Below are positions 63,998-64,000 of a stretch of 64,000 bases of DNA, piece after piece (within the stretch, counting starts at the first letter, position 1; each line of letters begins with the position of its first letter). The notes under the pieces are model-generated. The model did not search any database, was not told where the DNA came from, and saw nothing but the letters and a program-made list of their open reading frames with translations. Source of the stretch: Desulfosoma sp. (lineage in GTDB: Bacteria > Desulfobacterota > Syntrophobacteria > Syntrophobacterales > DSM-9756); the NCBI GenBank assembly GCA_037481875.1, contig JBBFKY010000013.1:24888-88887 (forward strand). The letters run 5' to 3'. Position numbers and translations under genes: made by a program.

Positions 63998-64000
63998 ATT

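Overview
The window reads as chromosomal DNA of an anaerobic, probably sulfate-reducing member of the Desulfobacterota, most like the Syntrophobacteria/Desulfacinum group. This placement is inferred from gene content and protein style, not from a marker gene. The content behind it is a heterodisulfide-reductase/Flx-type electron-transfer locus with two selenocysteine codons, a DsrE-like protein, desulfoferrodoxin, rubredoxin and several rubrerythrin-like proteins, an octaheme cytochrome c, an ADP-forming acyl-CoA synthetase and a tungstate transporter. No rRNA, tRNA or CRISPR array was seen.

Layout. 1-6.6 kb: end of an unknown gene, a small conserved hypothetical, then a pyruvate/2-oxoacid dehydrogenase complex (E1 alpha, E1 beta, E2 and, after a 531-bp gap, E3). 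6.8-9.7 kb: tupABC tungstate transport operon with a ModE-like palindrome over its promoter. 9.7-12.5 kb: accessory patch with a decayed transposase, an ADP-ribosylglycohydrolase and 1.1 kb without a convincing gene. 12.5-18.2 kb (minus strand): housekeeping operon of an HD/OB nuclease, tmk, holB, ricT and metG. 18.7-25.6 kb: DUF4126 membrane protein, two dynamin-like GTPases, a small membrane protein and a PpiD-type folding factor. 26.0-29.2 kb (minus): transketolase and a trans-sulfuration enzyme. 30.0-33.3 kb: an orphan hybrid sensor kinase.

33.5-42.8 kb is the centrepiece. It holds a six-gene operon for a soluble flavin-based electron-bifurcation complex: a giant HdrA-NfnB-HdrA fusion, MvhD/FlxD, an FrhB-like Fe-S protein, an AsrA/HydB-like Fe-S protein, an AsrB/HydG/FlxA-like flavoprotein and an HdrC-HdrB-type fusion. 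The first and last genes each contain an in-frame UGA at a conserved cysteine position, followed at the right distance by a SECIS-like hairpin, so both are read here as selenoproteins. The operon ends in a strong intrinsic terminator.

43.3-63.4 kb: a conserved hypothetical, YjbQ, ADP-forming acyl-CoA synthetase, then a long series of oxygen- and metal-stress genes: Tpx, desulfoferrodoxin, ferritin, four rubrerythrin/ferritin-like proteins counting ferritin, a ZIP transporter, an exported octaheme cytochrome with a thioredoxin-like protein and a one-cysteine peroxiredoxin, DsrE-like protein, flavodoxin, zinc ribbons, a DUF255 protein, a SagB-type oxidoreductase, CopZ/CopA and rubredoxin. Intergenic gaps throughout carry copies of two dispersed GC-rich palindromic repeat families. 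The window ends in a 16-copy array of an 8-bp repeat.
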